From: Methanobrevibacter oralis
Lineage (GTDB): Archaea > Methanobacteriota > Methanobacteria > Methanobacteriales > Methanobacteriaceae
Direction: 5' to 3'
Length of the DNA: 64,000 nt
Assembly (NCBI RefSeq): GCF_001639275.1
Contig: NZ_LWMU01000092.1
Span: 34,823 to 98,822 of the forward strand
Below, in pieces: positions 60,925 to 64,000 of this stretch. A model generated the notes under the pieces. That model was not told where the DNA came from and ran no database searches. It saw only the letters and a program-made list of their open reading frames with translations. Positions within the stretch are counted from its first letter, which is position 1, and the number at the start of each line of letters is the position of its first letter. The position numbers and the translations under genes were made by a program.

Positions 60925-62484
60925 ATGCCTTATGAGAAAAAAATTAAGATAAAAAAAGAAGGTCAACACATTATCAGACAAGATTTTCTTGGAATGGATT
61001 TGTATTTTATGGATTCAAAATCGGTGAATGTAACAATAAATACTCCAATCATTCCAAATAATATTCAATTAACAAGCAATATAAATCAAGGTGAATATGG
61101 AGCAGAATATGTTTTATCAGCTATAGTAACGGATAATGAAGATTTGCCTATTAATAATTACTTAGTTCATTTTTATAAAAACAACACATTATTGGGAACT
61201 TCAAGAACTAATATTGAAGGTATTGCAATATTAAATAATGTTATTGTTGATGAGGTCTCTGAATTTCATGTAAAATATGGTGATAAAACAAGTAATACAG
61301 TAATTATTACAGCTATTGTTCCACAAGATATAATTTTAACTCATATTTGTAATAATATGACATCTAGTGGAACTACAATATTTAAAGCAGTTTTAAAAGG
61401 GTCTAATAATAATGTTATGCAAGGCAAACAAATACAATTTTATAAAGGAGAAGAATTACTTGGAAGCACTATTACAGACAATAATGGTGAAGCTTTATTC
61501 ACATACTTTAATATTAATGGAAATATTTCCATCACTGCAAAATATGAAGACTTAGAAAGTAATTCTCTTAAAATTGATTATCCTCATTTTATAATATTAG
61601 AAAGTAATAATTCAAGAGCTTTATTAAATAATAATGTTTACTTAACTGCTAAATGTTATGATACTCAAAATAATATTTGTAAAAATATTCCATTAGAATT
61701 TTATAATCAAGATCTATTTTTAAAAAATGTTACTACTTCTGATAATGGTGAAGCTAAACTTGTTTATAAAGTAACAACTAAAGCAGATCTTTCGTTTAAT
61801 GTTAAATTTCAGAGTGTTGTGAGTAATAATTTACTAATTAATTATGAAGAACGATATTTAACTACTTGGCATATGCGAAGTAATAAATTTGCTCAAGATA
61901 ATACTAGGGTTCATATTTTTTTCACTGCATTAGATCAAACTTTAACTCCATTTTCAGGACATGTTTTTTCATATACTTATTATGGTTTATTGATGGAGGG
62001 TTATGATCCAGTTTCAGTTAATCCTAAACAAACAGATCCGACAAGTCATTTAGGTTTGTCTGAGATAAGTGGAGTGATACATGATATTCAGAATATGGGT
62101 TCAATAGTTACATGTAATAATAGGAACTTACAAGTTCATGAAAGGGTTGTGTTGAATTCTAATTTGGCAACTAAAATAGAATTATCTTCGGATATTATTA
62201 AAGCATCTGAAGGAGAAAATATTACTTTTGTCATTACTCTTTATAAAAGTTTAGAGAATAATGTATTTGTTAAGTTGCCTAATACTACTGTGAAATTATT
62301 ATTATGGGGAACTGAACTTATACATGAAGGTAAAACTAATAATAATGGTGAACTTACAGTTACAATGCCTTATACTTCGTTAAAAGATTACTATGGTGAA
62401 GGTAAATTATCATTCATTGCCACATCAAATTCTATGAATTATCCATATAGTAATGTGGTTAGCATCACCCAAAAAATAGAATAA
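60925..62484 (+). CDS. Fibre protein with Ig-like repeats
   Basis: From the ATG at 60925 (GTGGTGA upstream). The 519-aa protein has at least four Ig-like domains of about 85-90 residues, each with strands ending in a pattern like FYKNNTLLGTS + GIAILNN, FYKGEELLGST + GEALFTY, FYNQDLFLKNV + GEAKLVY. Between repeats three and four is a unique domain starting TTWHMRSNKFAQDNTRVHIF. Such Big_1-like repeats dominate the adhesin-like proteins of Methanobrevibacter. Probable receptor-binding fibre. Confidence 0.7.
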   Translation: MPYEKKIKIKKEGQHIIRQDFLGMDLYFMDSKSVNVTINTPIIPNNIQLTSNINQGEYGAEYVLSAIVTDNEDLPINNYLVHFYKNNTLLGTSRTNIEGIAILNNVIVDEVSEFHVKYGDKTSNTVIITAIVPQDIILTHICNNMTSSGTTIFKAVLKGSNNNVMQGKQIQFYKGEELLGSTITDNNGEALFTYFNINGNISITAKYEDLESNSLKIDYPHFIILESNNSRALLNNNVYLTAKCYDTQNNICKNIPLEFYNQDLFLKNVTTSDNGEAKLVYKVTTKADLSFNVKFQSVVSNNLLINYEERYLTTWHMRSNKFAQDNTRVHIFFTALDQTLTPFSGHVFSYTYYGLLMEGYDPVSVNPKQTDPTSHLGLSEISGVIHDIQNMGSIVTCNNRNLQVHERVVLNSNLATKIELSSDIIKASEGENITFVITLYKSLENNVFVKLPNTTVKLLLWGTELIHEGKTNNNGELTVTMPYTSLKDYYGEGKLSFIATSNSMNYPYSNVVSITQKIE

Positions 62485-62513
62485 AAAAATGTAAAAAAGG
62501 AGTTCTTTTTTTT

Positions 62514-62771
62514 ATGACTGAAAATTGTAAATATTTTAGGCATGAACCAGATTATACGCCAAATAACTTTGATATTTATATGGATTATACTGGTATACCA
62601 TCTAACATTCCAAAAGAAAATGCGAATGATTTAAAAAATAGATTGCAAAAAACCATGCCTTTAACAAAGAAAATTCATTTAAATTTAGAAACTGAAACTA
62701 TTCAAAAAAATAATGTGTTTGATATTCACACATTATTGAAAATAGATAATAAAAAGGTGAAATTAATATGA
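62514..62771 (+). CDS. Hypothetical tail-region protein (85 aa)
   Basis: MTENCKYFRHEPDYTPNNF to LLKIDNKKVKLI, acidic and soluble. AAGGAG lies upstream and the stop overlaps the next start. It may be a fibre chaperone or connector judging from place only. No family recognised. Confidence 0.5.
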   Translation: MTENCKYFRHEPDYTPNNFDIYMDYTGIPSNIPKENANDLKNRLQKTMPLTKKIHLNLETETIQKNNVFDIHTLLKIDNKKVKLI

Positions 62772-63439
62772 TTAACATAAAAGGAACTTATAATATTTCT
62801 TTTAAATTCCAAAACATGTTTTTAAATGAAGAATTTATTGTCTCTGGTGAAAATATTATAACTTTATTAGGAGAATCTTTTTTTCTTAACAGAGCAATAA
62901 ATGAATATTTTTCTCCAATTCAATATATTGTTATTGGTGATGGGATAAATAAACCTAAAAAAACAGATTTTACTTTAGGACATGAAACTAGTAGGAAAAA
63001 GTGCATAACCAAAGTTGATTTGCAAAAAAAGCAAATACTTTTAATTGGTTCTTTTAATGTATCTGAAATGATTGGAACTACTGAGATAGGCACAAGTAAT
63101 GGTGATATTCTTATTAGTCATGATGTTTATGATAAAATAGATGAGTCATTTCTTAATCCAAGTGTTGGGGATATTAGGGTTGAATATGGTTTTCAATTAT
63201 CAACAGGTAGTCTAAAAGGAGATTGGAGTGAATCTGAAAACAACACTTATTATTCTTATGAACCAAACGAAGTCATTGGAGTTATTGAAGATGGAAAAAG
63301 TGGTTATAAAAATGTTAACTCTTTAAATGAATTAGTTAATGGTTCTTATTATTATGATTTAACCACTAAAAATTTGTATATTAAAACTACTAATGCATTG
63401 TCTCCAAATTATCATGAAATCATTGTGCAGGTGAGATAA
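62768..63439 (+). CDS. Tail/fibre-associated protein (223 aa)
   Basis: A beta-rich protein: YNISFKFQNMFLNEEFIVSG, then IQYIVIGDGINKPKKTDFTLG, which resembles phage tail-fibre attachment proteins with the pattern VIGDGxxxPxxxDxxLG. A C-terminal part with YSYEPNEVIGVIEDG follows. It is coupled to the previous gene by ATGA overlap. Likely part of the host-recognition apparatus. Confidence 0.55.
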   Translation: MINIKGTYNISFKFQNMFLNEEFIVSGENIITLLGESFFLNRAINEYFSPIQYIVIGDGINKPKKTDFTLGHETSRKKCITKVDLQKKQILLIGSFNVSEMIGTTEIGTSNGDILISHDVYDKIDESFLNPSVGDIRVEYGFQLSTGSLKGDWSESENNTYYSYEPNEVIGVIEDGKSGYKNVNSLNELVNGSYYYDLTTKNLYIKTTNALSPNYHEIIVQVR

Positions 63440-63441
63440 AT

Positions 63442-63519
63442 ATGAGTAAAAAATGTAAACCGAAGTATAGTTTTAGACAAAAAATATTTATATTAAATGT
63501 GACTAAAATAGTAATATGA
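63442..63519 (+). pseudogene. Start of a viral gene cut off before the transposase (25 codons)
   Basis: MSKKCKPKYSFRQKIFILN follows a good GGTGAGAT 1 base after the previous gene and then stops at a TGA overlapping the transposase ATG. It looks like the front end of the next late gene, interrupted by the insertion sequence. The rest would be beyond the window. Confidence 0.45.
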
Positions 63520-64000
63520 GTAGAAATGCTTATATTAATAAAGATATCCCACTTTCTAAAATTCATGAAGTTAAAGCTGATTTAAAGCATTACATAGAAT
63601 TTTATGAGAAAATAACATTCATTGAAGATATATATGCTGGTGAAACAGTAAAATATGCTATAGAGAAACGTGGAAAAACAATTCCAACTGGTCATGCATG
63701 GTTAAAAGCTTGGAATGAAAAAGGATTTGATGGATTACTCAGAAAAAAAGGATCTGGACGAAAAACAAAATTAACTGAAAATCAATTCAAACAACTAAAA
63801 GAAAACATTATAAAAAAACAATTAACAAGTGTTCGTGAAGTAAAACATGAAATAATCGAAGAATTTGGTGTAGTTTATAGTGATAGACAAATTCGACGCA
63901 TTATGAAAAAATTAGGCTTCGGATATGGAAAACCTTATGTCATACCTGCAGAAGCTCCAAAAAATGCCTCAAAACAGTTAAAAAAAACACAGAAAAAATA
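63516..64000 (+). CDS. IS630-family transposase, N-terminal part, running off the window
   Basis: The open 161 codons encode a helix-turn-helix half related to the one at 6548: IPTGHAWLKAWNEKGFDGLL, then DRQIRRIMKKLGFGYGKPYV. The frame ends with a partial codon TA at the edge, so it may stop there or go on. The DDE half must lie outside. It is a different and less decayed copy than the one at 6548. It sits at the end of the late viral genes. Confidence 0.7.
   Translation, partial: MSRNAYINKDIPLSKIHEVKADLKHYIEFYEKITFIEDIYAGETVKYAIEKRGKTIPTGHAWLKAWNEKGFDGLLRKKGSGRKTKLTENQFKQLKENIIKKQLTSVREVKHEIIEEFGVVYSDRQIRRIMKKLGFGYGKPYVIPAEAPKNASKQLKKTQKK

Noticed and set aside
1..64000. CRISPR array, rRNA genes, functional tRNA genes
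   Set aside because: No regularly spaced repeats and no rRNA were seen; the only tRNA-like fold (42697) lacks canonical D-arm and anticodon-loop features. I did not run a tRNA scan.

Overview
The window is AT-rich archaeal DNA. The order secE-spt5-rpl11-rpl1-rpl10-rpl12-alaS, bifunctional FBP aldolase/phosphatase, RadB, archaetidylinositol phosphate synthase, AGGAGGTGA-type ribosome binding sites and archaeal TATA boxes point to a methanogen of the Methanobacteriales, most likely Methanobrevibacter. I do not name a species.

Layout. (1) 1-6403: end of secE, then the Spt5/ribosomal-stalk operon with its 5' leader and an L1 autogenous control site, then alaS. (2) 6433-9759: an accessory insertion with a decayed IS630-type element, a three-gene minus-strand operon ending in a DUF3800 protein, and a degraded DUF4143-type ATPase gene. 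(3) 9852-17533: host housekeeping genes (thiI, fbp, an FtsX-type ABC exporter, archaetidylinositol phosphate synthase with DUF357, sua5, a surface protein, radB). (4) 17635 to beyond the right edge: a large provirus. It starts with a tyrosine integrase next to radB and is still running at 63.4 kb, where another IS630-type transposase gene follows the start of a viral gene. Its right attachment site is outside the window.

The provirus has a left cargo zone (18.9-26.5 kb): small unknown genes, a HEPN-type pair, a two-gene BcgI-like restriction-modification system whose specificity gene is split at a run of ten G, and an ImmA/IrrE-DUF4411 pair. A control zone (26.5-27.8 kb) holds an AbrB-like gene, an 18-bp palindrome and three copies of a structured leader RNA. 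The early operon (27.8-32.6 kb) encodes an AAA ATPase, two HNH nucleases, a SWIM protein and a DUF1874/AcrIII-1-type ring nuclease (anti-CRISPR). A middle zone of small genes (32.7-36.3 kb) includes a TFB-type zinc ribbon and a possible cyclin-fold protein. The late operon (36.4-63.4 kb) runs terminase, portal, MuF-metallopeptidase fusion, prohead protease, HK97-type capsid, neck, contractile sheath, tube, tape measure, baseplate hub (split, with a transglutaminase-fold peptidase that could open pseudomurein), gp25, gpJ and adhesin-like fibres. This is therefore a contractile-tailed virus of a methanogen.

Items most worth a second look: the three-copy leader RNA (26500-27780), the poly-G switch in the BcgI-like system, AcrIII-1, the MuF-protease fusion with a possible immunity gene, the split hub/peptidase, a tRNA-like fold with encoded CCA at 42697-42769, and several strong palindromes with no assigned role.
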